Source of the DNA: Myotis daubentonii
Taxonomy: Eukaryota > Chordata > Mammalia > Chiroptera > Vespertilionidae
Length of the DNA: 64,000 nucleotides
Direction of reading: 5' to 3'
Assembly (NCBI RefSeq): GCF_963259705.1
Contig: NC_081850.1
Span: 40,819,167 to 40,883,166 of the forward strand
Shown: positions 36,131 to 48,061 of the stretch, piece by piece
Position numbering within the stretch: the stretch's first letter is position 1
Layout of the letters: each line of letters starts with the position of its first letter
Made by a program: the position numbers and the translations under genes
Notes under the pieces: generated by a model
Databases searched by the model: none
Told to the model about the DNA's origin: nothing
Seen by the model: the letters and a program-made list of their open reading frames with translations, nothing else

Positions 36131-37089
36131 AGAAAATCATGTCCTGTCATTTCCTGCCTGGCCCACACTGTCCCAGGACCTCATCCACTCCCTGTGAACA
36201 GGTGCGGTTCCTCCATCCTGTACCCACAGCACTGTTCCAGTCCCCACTAGAACTGTTCACTCCAACGTTTGCAAACTCTGAGGCTAGTAAAACAAAGAAA
36301 CCTTCTCACAGTCCTAGAGAGATGTGGTTTAGCTTCTGACCCTTGCCCCAGATATAACTCCTGGATCTTCACTTCCTACCGTAGGATTCAACTTTACCAA
36401 GGATGACAAAAGTAAAAACTTTAACTTCATTCAGGGCTAATCTTAGGACCTAATGGGGGAAAAGCCTGATTTTATAATATAACAGATATTCATTGTTGTT
36501 TTCCAAAATCTGGGCTATTTATCCTTCTTTATCTTCCCTGTGTTATGCTAAAATTAGAGAAACAAGCATTCATCTTGATTTGTTGCAGTTCTCTCAAGGT
36601 ACTGCTGTTTCACTGCCAAAGACAAAAGCCATAAAGTCTTTGAATATCTTCTGTGTGTCAGGCAATGTAGTACGCATTTTGAAATAATTAATTTTGACAC
36701 AAACCATGGACTAGGGATGAATATCTTTTTACAGAAAAGGAGGCTCAGAAAGATAAATAATATAGCCAAGATCACTCTGCTGAAAAGAATTTAATCTAGG
36801 ATGAAAATCTCTATCGAACTCAATTCAGAGCTTGTATAGTTTCCATGATGGCAGTGGCTTCAGAGTATATTCCTTAATTCAAAGGAAATTTGTATGGCAT
36901 CTGAACATGTAAAATTGTTCTCCTAGTTGAAGTAAGGATGAAGAGTTTAGAAGTTTGCCTCTTTGTCTGCCCCCCTCCCCACCCCCCGCCCGCACCAGAA
37001 ATCTAAAGGCGATATATATCAATCAGCAGGATGGATCTATGAAATCAGCTGCCTTTATAAGAAGTAATTGAAATATGTTCCCTTCAGGA
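36130..37089. other. Intergenic, no gene seen
   Basis: No gene. A MIR-like piece lies at about 36660-36800 (TTTTTACAGAAAAGGAGGCT, AGCCAAGATCACTCTGC). A C-rich patch lies at 36970-36993. Confidence 0.5.
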
Positions 37090-38060
37090 AATCAATTTCA
37101 GATATATTAAATACCTAAATGAGAAAAACTAAACATTGAAATGTTTAGAAGAAAATGTTTAGAACAGTAAGAAAAGATTTTTAAGCAAAATACAGAACAT
37201 AACAATTCACAAGAAAAATCTTAATCCATTTTACTGCATTGAAATTTAAAATTTCTGCTCAATAAAAGGCTCAATAAACAAAAGTAAAAACAAGCCATGG
37301 AGTAGGAAAGAATATTGGCAAAACCTGTAACAGAAAACAAAGTAGTATCCAGAATTAAAAAGAATTTATTCAAATCAATATGAAAAAGATAATCAGCAGT
37401 TCCCCTCTTCAAAACAGGCAAAGTTTATGAACAGGCAGAAACATGAAGAGCCAACAAACATGAAATGTTACCCACCTTAGTAATAACGTACGTATTAAAT
37501 CAAACTAAAATACCATTTCACACATAGGAAACTGGTAACATTTTAAAAGTCTGACAATACAAACGCTGGTGAGTATTTGGAGAAATGAGAATATGCACTC
37601 TTGTTTGCAGTGTAAGTGGTAAAACCAATATAAAATTTGGAAATTTTTAATAAACCATTTGGAAATTTTTATTAAACTTGAAGATGCACATTCATAAGAA
37701 AGCACACATTGTCCACTATAGCTTTTGTGGTGTTATTTTTGGGATACTAAAAAATTGGAGACAACTGAATGTTCATAAACAACATACTAGATAAATGTAA
37801 TTATGTTGTAGTCATATAATGGAATGTTCTACACTAGTATAAACAAATACACTAGTATAACATGAATTTACATGGCTAAAACTCCAAATCACGTTCAGCA
37901 AAAAAAGAGTGCCTCATAGGAGTGCATGTGCTGAAGACATTATTTATATAAATATTTTTAATAAATGAAAAGTACTGCTGTGGATATATGCATATACATA
38001 TATATGTGTATACCAGTATATATGTATATACATACATATGTATAGTCACAGAATAAACAC
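37090..38060 (+). mobile_element. Old L1 3' segment
   Basis: Diverged sense L1 ORF2/3' UTR sequence. Matches include AATACCATTTCACACATAGG, AATACAAACGCTGGTGAGTA, GTTTGCAGTGTAAGTGGTAA and AATTGGAGACAACTGAATGT. It precedes a second, younger L1 end in the same orientation. Confidence 0.7.
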
Positions 38061-38133
38061 ATACATGGGAATAACAAACACAAAATTCGCTATTCTGTGA
38101 ATCATGCATGTATGCTTTCATTGATTATGTTCA

Positions 38134-39008
38134 AATAGATACTTTTCAAAAGTAGACATACAGAAAGCCAAGAGACATATGAAAACATGCCCAAAGTCAC
38201 TAATCATCCGAGAAATGCAAATCAAAATGACAATGAGGTACCATCTCACACCTGACAGAATGGCTATCATCAACAAATTAACAAACAAGTGCTGCGGAGG
38301 ATGTGGAGAAAAGGAACACTTGTGCACTGCTGGTGGGAATGCAGACTCGTGCAGCCACTGTGGAGAACAGTATGGCGTTTCCTCAAAAACTTAAAAATGG
38401 AACTGCCATTTGACCCGGTGATCCCACTTCTAGGAATATATCCCAAGAAACCAGAAACACCAATCAGAAAGGATATATGCATCCCTATGTTCATAGAAGT
38501 ACAATTTACATAGCTAAGATCTGGAAACAGCCTAAGTGCCCATCAGCAGATGAATGGATTAAAAAACTGTGGTACTTCTACATGATGGAATACTACGCTG
38601 ATGTAAAAAGAAAGAACTCTTATGATTTGAAACAACATGGATGGACTTGGAGAGCATTATGCTAAGTGAAATAAGCCAGTCAGAGAAAGATAAATATCAC
38701 ATGATCTTACTCATTTGTGGAATGTAATGAACAACATAGACTGATGAACAAAAATAGATCCAGAGACAGAGAAGAATGGAACAGTCAAACTTCACAGGGA
38801 AGGCAGGTGTGGGGGGGAGGGAAGGGTAAGAGATCAACCAAAGGACTTGCATTCATGCATATAAGCATAACCAATGGACACAGACACTGGGCGGGGGGGG
38901 TGGGAGGGTGAGGGCATGTGCTGGGGGGTTGGGGGTGGCTGGGGAGAGGTCAATGGGGGAAAAAGGAGACATATGTAATACTATATGTAATGCTTTTAAC
39001 AATAAAGA

Positions 39009-39009
<1 letters not shown>
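38134..39009 (+). mobile_element. Bat L1 3' end, 5'-truncated
   Basis: Sense L1: the last part of ORF2 is recognisable (MEYY in the DEWIKKLW...MEYY block, near 38546-38605), and the 3' UTR is G-rich with GACATATGTAATACTATATG and AATAAAGAATT before the TA tract. The ORF2 remainder is frameshifted, so it is inactive. It is far less diverged than the L1 just upstream. Confidence 0.85.

Positions 39010-39072
<63 letters not shown>
39010..39072. repeat. (TA)n microsatellite at L1 tail
   Basis: About 30 TA units directly follow the L1 poly(A) signal and occupy the place of the A-tail. Confidence 0.95.
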
Positions 39073-39074
<2 letters not shown>

Positions 39075-39585
39075 TGACATGAAAAGTATGTTACATGTAA
39101 ATAGAATGCTGACCAAAAATTATTTTTTAAAAATTTCAGTTTAGGTTTATGCTCTAACTATAGCATTGCATTCATTTGAGCTTATAAATTCCTTCTTCTT
39201 CTGTGAACTCATATAAAAGATGAAGAAAAGTTTAAGGATGGCAAGAATCATAAAATTCAGGGGTTTGGTCTAGAGAGAAGTGAATCTTCAACTAGACAAA
39301 CTGAGTTAAAACATGAGGTATGTGAGTTCTGAGTTATTGAAATTAAAACAAAAGCTGACAACTGAGAACAAGGAAAGAGAAAAAAACTGTATAAAATGTT
39401 AAAAGTCTGGCACTATTCATTGATTGGTTAAGAAGCTCTACACACCTCCATAATACTTAATTCCATTTTTAATGAATGTTTTAAGGTGCCTACTATAAGC
39501 CAGGACTTTAGATGCCAAACATAAAAAAATGACTAAAATATGACTTCTAACTTTAGAAGCTCTTTAAAGGTAGAGGCAAATAATG

Positions 39586-39623
<38 letters not shown>

Positions 39624-40479
39624 ATAATATGCAATTTTCTCTGTTTGTGAAACGTCTTTAACAGGTTGAATGCTTTTTTTGGAGCAAGTATATATTTGTG
39701 TAGTTCTGCCAATACCTCTTTGCACAGCTGGTTGCTCTGCTAAGGAGTTTTTATTCTCTGACTCTTCTGAGCCTGCTTGGCCTGTTTTGTACTATTTTCT
39801 AGCATTCCATACTCAGTGGGCTTCACTGGGTTTCAGGTCTCTTACTGTTATGCCTGACCTTTTGACTTTCAGTGGTCTAGAATTCCCAAGGGGTTTTGCC
39901 ATCTCAGAGGAGGTGAGAGCAGAGCAGTTTAGAAATTCAGCACCTTGGGAAGAGAATTTGACACCCTCGGAGGATAGAAGGTTTCAGCAGTGCCTGCTTA
40001 GCTTCTTCAGTGTCTGGAATGTGAAGTCATTCAACATGTGCTCAGATGACTCATTCCCACTGAAAATATTTATTGGCAATCCACTTCATCGGGCTTCTGT
40101 GGGCAATGGAACAGTATTGTGTATAAAGGCTTTTCCAAAGTTTAAGTTGCTTTGGGCGGTGAAGTGCTTTTACAAGATGATCTCTTTTTAGTTAATATTT
40201 TTACTCTACTTATTGCAGCAAATTGGGAAAGGAAGTCAAGTACATGAAAACTCTTCTTTGGAACAAGAGCAATAATGGCTTTTGGTTTTGAAATAAGAAT
40301 CAAAGGTGGTGTTTTTCCCAGGCTATTGGGCAAGATAAATATGAGCCCAATTACTTTAGATATGAAAAGCTGCTGTTTGCTTTTTAGTTAAAAAATTGTA
40401 TAAATCTTCACTCCATTTAAAGAAAGTTAACTTGCTCACTTCTCCTTCCCACTGCTTTCTGTTCTATCATACAAACAAA
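39073..40479. other. Intergenic; unassigned ORF at 39670-40191
   Basis: A (TG)17 microsatellite lies at 39587-39621. An ATG-initiated open frame of 173 codons runs from 39670 to 40191 on the plus strand. It is not low-complexity, but I recognise no domain and see no splice or poly(A) support. It may be chance or the relic of something old. Confidence 0.4.
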
Positions 40480-41110
40480 AGTTTGTCAGGGAACTTTTTA
40501 TTAAAATATACATACAGAAAAGTGCACAAAACAGAAGTTTAAAATGACGAATTTTTACAAACTGAACACCATCAACATCCCATAACCCACCCTCCGCCCA
40601 TCTTTTCATGACCACTTTCAGTCTCCAATCTCTGTGCCCCAGAGATGACTGTTTTCCTGACCTCCGATGCCATAGTTTGGTCTGCCTGTTTTGAATTTTA
40701 AATAAGGGAATGAAACAGTATGTGCACTTTTGTGCTTGACTTCTTTTGTAACAGGTTGTGCTTGTAAGATTTATCCACATTCTATCTGCAAGATCAATCC
40801 ACATTGTGCATAATTATATTTCACCCATTCTCATTGGGCTGCTATGAACATTCCAGTGCCCATTTTTTGGTGAATGTATGTCCATCTTTCTGTTCGCCAT
40901 GTAAATGTCAGATTGGAATTGCTGGGTCATGAAACATTCACATGTTTAACTTTAGACCTTCCAACTGGTTTTTCAGCATGGCTGTACCAACTGATCGTTT
41001 CACAAGCAACGTAAAAGGGTTCTCTTGTTTTTTCACATCCTTTTCAACAGCTGGTATTTTCTGTGTTATTTTCTGCATTTTTGTTTTAGCCGCTGTGATG
41101 GCAAACATGC
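40480..41110 (-). mobile_element. Old L1 fragment (antisense)
   Basis: The order GGGCTGCTATGAACATTCCA, ATTGGAATTGCTGGGTCATG, TGTTTAACTTTAGACC and the CACATCCTTTTCAACAGC block matches antisense ORF2/3' L1. Confidence 0.7.
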
Positions 41111-42196
41111 CCTCATTAAAGAGACAGATGGTCAGAAACATCCCTGGCCTATTACCTTAAGTGAACTTGGTTTTGGCAATGTTACTTAGCTCATTCTCTC
41201 TTAATGAAATGAATCTAGGACAAGACCGAGTGTATTCGTCCACCGAAGTCCTTCAAAAGTGGATGATCTCCCAACCCTCTGCTCCCGCCCCTCAAATGCT
41301 ACAAATGATCTTACCTCACAGTTACCATGGCCTCCTGAGAAAGCACTTTTTGCCAAGATAATCTTTTTCTAATTTCCTTGGGAAGATACGCTATAGAATT
41401 AATAAAAACAATTTTTGCCTTCAAAATATATCCCAGTTATTACAATGTCTATGTTTTGTTCATAGTTTAGGGGTGATCTAGAAGTGGTTATTTATATCTG
41501 TCTTGTGTGGTGTGTGTCTGTTATTTTTTTTAATTTTCAGAATTCAATTTTTCATTACAACAGCTGAGATTAAAAAACAGGATGTTCTCTCTATTATCAC
41601 ATTTCTAGAATTCCTTCTTGGTCAAAAGTGTAAGTCTCTTGACCCTTCCAAACTTTTGTCTTTCTGAGGAGAAAAGAAAATCCTGGGGAGAACACTTTGA
41701 AATCTTATTATTTTCCATTGCTTTTTTGTTTCATTTGCTCTATTTCACTCTATGTATTTTTCAACTAATACTATCTGTTCTTTCTTTCTTTCTTTCTTTA
41801 TTTATTTATTTAAAAATAAAGAATTGGAGTAATATTAGCAAGGTATTACTGGCAATAAAAAATCTTAAGTTTTAATAGTAAAATTCTTCCAATTTTTGAT
41901 TGAGAAAGTTTGAAATTCCTCTTTCAACTGTTATGAACTCCAAAAGTGGATTTTATATACACTGATCCTTTAATAACTAGTCTCTAAGAAAAATAGAACC
42001 TTTTCTACACTTAATTTATAGACACAGTTGAATTTATAACTTCATTTTGTTTATAGTATCTTTTGCCATGCAAATATATGTAATTTTTAAGCTGCCAAAT
42101 ATAGTTTTTTCCTTTATGGTTTTTGAAATTCCTGTCATACTTAGGAAAGTCCCACCCTGGATTTCTATTAATAGCCCCTTACATTTTCTTCCAATA
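41111..42196. other. Intergenic, no gene seen
   Basis: No gene. A short (TTTC)/(TTTA) run lies at about 41780-41812. The part nearest the Helitron is AT-rich. Confidence 0.5.
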
Positions 42197-42412
42197 TCCT
42201 ACCTAATCAAAGGGTAATATGCAAATTGTCCCCTCTACTAGGAGTTAGTTCGACTGAGAGTTCGACCTGGAGTACGACCAGGGGCGGGACCAGTTGGTCG
42301 GCCAACCACCTTAGGCCCCTCCCCCGAGATGGCCTGGCCTGGCCCGGTTGGCCCTGATCAGGGCCAGCCAACTGGACCAACCCATGCACAAATTCATGCA
42401 CTGGGCCTCTAG
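42197..42412 (+). mobile_element. Helitron (HeliBat type), 216 bp
   Basis: Starts TCCTACCTAATCAAAGGG after an A and ends GGGCCTCTAG before a T. The 3' hairpin TGCACAAATTCATGCA is present. The interior has a tandem GTTCGACT/GTTCGACC motif and GC-rich sequence. No coding capacity. Confidence 0.92.
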
Positions 42413-44160
42413 TTTTTCTTATAAAAAAATGATAGAGATCCAATTCTGTTTGCTTCCGGATGGGTAATCAATCATATCAACACTTTATTAAACTAACCAC
42501 TTTTTTTCACTAAGTTAGATTACCCCTCCACCCCCATGTAATGATCTTTCTGTGGGTGCTCAACCATATGTAACTAATGATTTATCTAGTTCTGTGCCAA
42601 TATCATACACTTTTGACTACAGTGACTTTTTTGTTATCTATTTGGAAGTCTCCTACTTAGCCTTCTTAATTGTTCTTATTCAATGTTCACAAATTTTCGG
42701 CTATTCTTAGAGATTCATAACATTCCAGAATCACTTTATACACTTCAGTTGGGTTTCATAACTTAGCTTTTATGTCTTGTACTAATCTTGCTATATTTTT
42801 TTCTCAGAATTGTATTGTTTTATCTCTATTATAGACAGATATGTCCTTTACACTTTAGTTTCAAATTTATTATATTAGGGTAGAGGAAAAGCTATTGATT
42901 TTCAGAAGGTGTCCAGTCAGAGTTAATCTTAGGATTTTTCAGGAGCTACTGGGAAGGGATACTCACCATTTCTCCTATTTCCATTTGGTTTAGGTAGATC
43001 TTATTTTTATTTTTTTTGTTAAATTAGGTGGATATGGAAATTTGAATTTGATTCTCTAAGCTGATACTGATGCTGGGAATCTCCAGAAAAATGCCAGGTT
43101 ACACTCTGCTACTATCATGAGAAAAAAATCAATGTAGAATTGAACCTAAAAGAGTGCTTAAATGTTATCAAAGATGTGTAGGCTGAAGCTGAGATTGCTT
43201 CATTTAAGAGTTGAGTTTTAAGAGAATCTAATACAATAAAAAATAGGGGGAGTCTAAGTAGAAAATTGTACATATAAAGTAATCCAGTTTGGTGAAATGA
43301 TGATGAGGCATCCCTATGTTTTATTGCCTGTACAATATAAATTTGTAGAATTTAGAAATTCACTTGACAATCACAATTTTATTCAAGAAAATTTTGTTAA
43401 TTAAAAACCAACACTAATTATAATATCAATAGCATAATTATGCTCTTTCACTTAAAGAAAACATTGCCTGAACCCATTATGGTGTTTTTGAGGTTTCTTT
43501 TTCTATCCATCTTGTTTATTCAGCTGAGTTTTTTTTTTGTTTTTTTTTTTTGTCATTATTGGCTTCCTAGCAAATCATTGCACAACTCATATTTTGTTTG
43601 TGTTTCACTTTTAAAATGGCATTGAGGCCAATCCACAGCTTACAAATAATTGACTATATTTGAAATTATATTTAGGGGATACCTTTGCTTTCTGTTGAAA
43701 AATGGTTGAGACTCAAGTAGGATTAGGATTTTTTATCACTCTGGGTTTCAAAACATAATTTCCGTATCATTTATTAATTCCCTTATTTGTTCTTTCATTT
43801 CACTTCATTACTGTTTAATTGTGACTATTGTCCAGGCACTTTTCCAGACACAGCAGAAGCATATCAGAAAAAATAGCCAAAATCTTTGACAAAATCAGTG
43901 TAGGAAAAAATAACTATTGTGTTTCAACAGATAATTATACATTTTCTCTAGCACACTTTTCTAATTTTTCAAATTCTAGGGCAAAACCAGAAGAGAAATA
44001 ATGGTGGTAGACCAGGGAACTTCCAGTGAGAAGTGGTTAAACACTTGATATATTTTGAAAATAGAAGAAAAGAATTTGCTGGATGTGAAACAGATAGCTT
44101 GTATCAGTCATTGTCCCATCAGAAAAGATGTGGCACATTAAATTAAGATAATTAGAGGTA
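42413..44160. other. Intergenic, no gene seen
   Basis: AT-rich. A possible L2 piece lies at about 43760-43910. No gene recognised. Confidence 0.5.
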
Positions 44161-44465
44161 TCTACACTAATAAAAGACAAAGATGCTAATTGACCATACA
44201 TTCGCTATGCCCCAAGCCATGCCCACCAGCCAATCAGAGTGACTATATGCAAATTAACCCAACCAAGATGGCGGCCAGCAGCCACGGAGCTGGAGCAAGC
44301 AGGTGGCTTGGTTGCCTGGGTGACGGAGGAAGCCAAGCTTCCCGCCTTCCCTGAGCCAGCTGTGGCCTCTGCTTATGGCAACAAAGTTTCAATTATAGAA
44401 GATAAATAAATCCCAGATATCTGCTTCCAGCCAGCCTCCACTGGGAGCTTGGGTGGCTGGGGGCC

Positions 44466-44759
44466 GTGGCCAGCCTGCAAACAGCCATCAGCCCCTCACC
44501 CAGGCTGGCCACACCCTCATGGGGTGAGGCTCCCCGCGGGGGGGGCTTAGCCATCCTGAAAATGGCCCTCAGCCTCTCACCCAGGCTGGCCAGGCACCCC
44601 AGTGGGGACCCCTATACTGAAGGGGCTGTGGCCAGCCTGCAAACAGCCATCAGCCCCTCACCCAGGCAGGCCAGTCACCCCAGGGGGGACCCCTACCCTG
44701 AAGAGGCTGTGGCCAGCCTGCAAATAGCCATCAGCCCCTCACCCAGGCTGGCCAGGCAT
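44466..44759 (+). repeat. 81-bp tandem repeat, about 3.6 copies, in Helitron
   Basis: Copies start near 44466, 44547, 44628 and 44709, each containing a version of GTGGCCAGCCTGCAAACAGC and a CCCCTCACCCAGGCTGGCCA block. The spacing is constant at 81. Because 81 is a multiple of 3, one frame stays open and gives a repetitive protein-like sequence with no evidence of translation. Confidence 0.9.
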
Positions 44760-44836
44760 TCCTATATAATAAAAGGGTAATATGCAAATTGACCCTAACA
44801 GCAGAACAACTGGGAATGACTGGACACTATGACACA

Positions 44837-44892
44837 CACTGACCACCAGGGGGCAGATGCTCAATGCAGGAGCTGCCCGCTGGTGGTCAGTG
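44837..44892. repeat. Inverted repeat in Helitron with CTCF-like cores
   Basis: The arms are 44837-44856 and 44873-44892, matching at 19 of 20 positions, around a 16-base loop. Each arm contains a CCACCAG(G/C)GGGCAG core, plus strand in the left arm and minus strand in the right arm. Confidence 0.85.
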
Positions 44893-45227
44893 CGCTCCCA
44901 CGGGGGGAGCTCTGCTCAGCCACAAGCCAGGCTGATGGTTGCCAGTACAGCGGTGGTGGTGGGAGCCTCTCCCACCTCCTTGGCAGCACTAAGGATGTCC
45001 GACTGCAGCTTAGGCCTGCTCCCCACTGGCAAGTGGACATCCTCTGAGGGCTCCTGGGCTTCCAGAGGGATGTCTGACTGCCAGCTTAGGCCCAATCCCC
45101 TGGGGAGCGGGCCTAAGCCAGCAGGTGGTCATCCCCCGAAGGGTCCCAGACTGCTAGAGGGCACAGCGGGGCTGAGGGACCCCCCTCCCCCCCCGAGTGC
45201 ACAAATTTTTGTGCACTGGGCCTCTAG

Positions 45228-45649
45228 TTTTTAATAAAAGAATTATTTAGAAAGACATGGGCAAGGTATAAGGAACCCCACAGAACAGTACAATGCCCCG
45301 AAGAATGAAGAGAAAATGTAGGTATTCAAATCTGGAAGCTGAAAGTTTAGTATATCAAAACAAAAACCCATGTTCAGTGGAATTAAGACCAGCCTTAAGG
45401 AAAGTATCCAGCTCAAAGCTACCCCATAAGGACATAGATAAGGGGATCAATACTTTGACTTCACTCTTCTCCCTCCCTCCAATCTTCAGCAAAGGCTCCC
45501 CATTAACTGGAACCAAGTGCAAGACAAAGGACAGGGAGAACCTCGATTTAGTTTTCGTCTTATGGAACAGGTCAGCTTTCATTGTCATTAATCAAAGTAT
45601 AGGAGGGTGAGGAATGGACCTAGGGGACAATGGGAGATATTCTGGATGA
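45228..45649. other. Intergenic, no gene seen
   Basis: An open frame of 105 codons (45293-45610) has no recognisable domain or supporting signals. Confidence 0.45.
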
Positions 45650-45657
45650 CTCTATAG

Positions 45658-45925
45658 CAGCAATTTTGAACTAGTGTGTGGAATTTGTGAAACGTGCAAT
45701 ACCTGACTATTTAGTCAGGGGCACTGACCTCTTTTCCTTTAGATTGTCAAATAAAAAAGTGACAACAGCCAACTCAACAATAGCCATCCAGTGTGAATGA
45801 ATCAAAATTATACCTATATTTTTTGTCAGATCAGCAAAAAAATATATAATGTATTCTTTGGTGTCCTGCAGAATTTCAGTAATTAGTTTGTGTGTGCCAT
45901 GAGATGAAAAGGTTGAAAATCACTG
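45658..45925 (+). mobile_element. hAT-type element (MER/Charlie-like), 268 bp
   Basis: The ends CAGCAATTTTGAACTAG and GGTTGAAAATCACTG are imperfect inverted repeats. The flanks CTCTATAG (45650-45657) and CTCTACAG (45926-45933) are an 8-bp duplication with one mismatch. No coding capacity; moderately old. Confidence 0.8.
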
Positions 45926-45961
45926 CTCTACAGACTTGGGTTGAATAATAGAACTGCAAGA

Positions 45962-45963
<2 letters not shown>

Positions 45964-46007
<44 letters not shown>
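45964..46007. repeat. (GT)n microsatellite
   Basis: About 22 GT units. Confidence 0.97.
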
Positions 46008-46012
<5 letters not shown>

Positions 46013-46755
46013 GGGATAGATTGAAAGAAATCAAAATTCAGTTTTGAACAACAAAGTTATAAAATGGCAAATTGACAGATGTGAATTTTTTAAATGTATG
46101 TCAGGAGTACACAGGAGGAGATGGACTGAAGATGTAATATTAGGAATTTTAAGGAGGTAGTTGCTATTTATACCCTTGGAACTAGATGAAATTACCTAGG
46201 CAATGAGTATAGAGAAGAGTTTATTAAAATAATAAAAAGGAATCAGCATAGGAGACAGCAAAGAATTTTTTTAAAAGGAGTGAGTCATTAGTTATGTCAA
46301 AACTTTTAATAGTGGTAGCAAGATGATTACTGAGAAATAACATTAAATTTTTCAGTGTAGAAGTCATTAAATAACCGTGAAAAGATTAGTGTAGAAAAAA
46401 AATGTGTTTCAGTAGACAACTGGATTTCCTGACCTTCTGGGTTATCAGATTTTAGTCCAGTTCATTGTGTTTGAGCTATGTTGCAACTCTTTGTAAATGT
46501 AGGTAACTAATAAGTAAATTCTGACTTGCCTGGTAGCATTTAATTGACATTTTCTGTCTAGTTTGGTAGTGACGTAATGGGTTATGGAAAAAACCACAGT
46601 TTTGTCTCCATTGCAATTCATTTTGTAATGAAAGTTCCACAGGACTCTCCTGAGAGTTTTATTGTAATATGATTTGCAAATTGGAGAATGAGAAGCCTTT
46701 TTGCATGAACCAAAGACTAACTGTAGGGTAGGAAGGATATGGAAAGGGTTTAAAG
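46008..46755. other. Intergenic, no gene seen
   Basis: No gene or repeat family recognised. Confidence 0.5.
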
Positions 46756-46967
46756 CAGTGGTTTTCAACCTGTGGGTCGCAACCCCTTTGGCGGTCGAAC
46801 GACCCTTTCACAGGGGTCGCCTAAGACCATCCTGAATATCAGATATTTACATTATGATTCATAACAGTAGCAACATTACAGTTATGAAGTAGCAATGAAA
46901 ATAATTTTATGGTTGGGCCACAACATGAGGAACTGTATTTAAAAGGCCAGAAGGTTGAGAACCACTG
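46756..46967 (+). mobile_element. Non-autonomous hAT element (Charlie-like)
   Basis: Same family and orientation as 258-483, starting CAGTGGTTTTCAACC and ending GGTTGAGAACCACTG. It has small internal deletions near the right end. The flanking duplication is eroded. Confidence 0.88.
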
Positions 46968-47369
46968 GTAAAGGCAAGAGTTGTGAGATGGAGTTGCTGG
47001 GAAAACAAGACCATAAACTTGCATTATTCATTATTCATTGGTAGAAGTAACTGGATTTTGAGAGTTCTGCTGACTCAATGGTCAGGAACTGGGGTTGTGA
47101 GATGAGAACAATGGGTAGTTTTGTTTGATGCCTGGTCAGCAGGTAGAGTCACTGTGAGGATATAGAAGAGGGCTAGGTAGAGAGGGACAGGATTATGGGG
47201 GCTGTGAACTGGAGCATTGCAGATGCAGGCAGAATACAACTTGCTGACTGCGCCCTGTTCCAAGAAAAACCACAGAGACAGACAGAATGACCTAGAACTA
47301 GACCCAGCTGGGCGGGGAAAGAAGGGCACGTGCTGGAGCCTTGAGCTTTAAAATGAAGGCCTGGGGCAG
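46968..47369. other. Intergenic, no gene seen
   Basis: No gene or defined repeat recognised. Confidence 0.45.
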
Positions 47370-47453
47370 AGGTGGGCTGGAGGAGGGCCAATGGGGGGAA
47401 AAGAGGACATATGTAATACTTTCAACAATAAAGATTTAAAAAATAAAATAAAA
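47370..47453 (+). mobile_element. Bat L1 3' terminal fragment
   Basis: GAGGGCCAATGGGGGGAAAA, GAGGACATATGTAATACTTT and CAACAATAAAG followed by an A-rich tail match the 3' end of the L1 at 38134-39009. Confidence 0.75.
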
Positions 47454-47462
47454 TGTAGGGAT

Positions 47463-48061
47463 GTTACTAAGACAGGCAGCTTGCAGAGAGAACTAATCAC
47501 AAGGCAGAGAGATGTATAACCAATCCCAAGGATGTTACTAAGGCAGAATTCTTTGAAAGGACCAATCAGGAGCTAGCAAGGCATGTAGCTATCCCTACAC
47601 AAAAAAAGCAGGCTGTTTTCTCTCGCTCTCCCTCTCTCTGATGCACTGGGTGCCTGGTTTCTGTGGTGGGGGATGTGCTCCCCTATGCCCATGTGGCTTA
47701 TGGCCATGTGGGACTGCACACACAGACGAATGGACTTTAATTAGCTTGGATGCTGAACTACATCCAACTGCAATATGGAATGGGAGCTCTGGACACTGGC
47801 CTGCTTTTGAAACCCCGGCTGCACCTTTTCCAGGACTGGCTTCTCTCTCTAAACTTTACATCTGCCAACCATATTTGTCCACAAACCCATTTTTTGATTT
47901 TGAGAGGTTGGAATTCAGGCCCGAACAGAAATTTTGGCATCAACTGGATGTGGCCAACAGTTGAAGTCATAAGACATGGTTAGGAGGGAAGAGGGAGGCA
48001 GGCAGGGGCCAATACCTCAGTTTCCCTTGGAGTCTGCAAAATAAACTAGTAAAACAAGTTT
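47463..48061 (+). mobile_element. Possible solo LTR or LTR-like element
   Basis: A 599-bp segment lies between two TGTAGGGA octamers (47455-47462 and 48062-48069). It opens TGTTACTAAG, repeats GGATGTTACTAAG about 71 bp apart, has two CCAAT boxes (AACCAATCCC, GACCAATCAG), a CTCTCGCTCTCC tract, and ends with AATAAA near 48041. These recall an LTR promoter and poly(A) region. An 8-bp duplication and an end lacking CA are unusual for an LTR. No viral genes were seen. Confidence 0.4.

Larger units (their letters stand above)
44161..45227 (+). mobile_element. Composite Helitron with two 5' ends and one 3' end
   Basis: One Helitron 5' end (TCTACACTAATAAAAGAC) begins at 44161 after an A. A second 5' end of another subfamily (TCCTATATAATAAAAGGG) begins at 44760, preceded by T. 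The only CTAG 3' end is at 45224-45227, before a T, with hairpin TGCACAAATTTTTGTGCA. The outer flanks therefore obey the A-T insertion rule as one unit. The interior holds an 81-bp tandem repeat and a large inverted repeat. Confidence 0.82.

Noticed and set aside
38134..39009. Active L1 element
   Set aside because: The copy is 5'-truncated and the remaining ORF2 end is frameshifted.
44466..44780. Repetitive 104-residue protein
   Set aside because: It is explained by an 81-bp tandem repeat (divisible by 3) inside a Helitron; no promoter or coding support.
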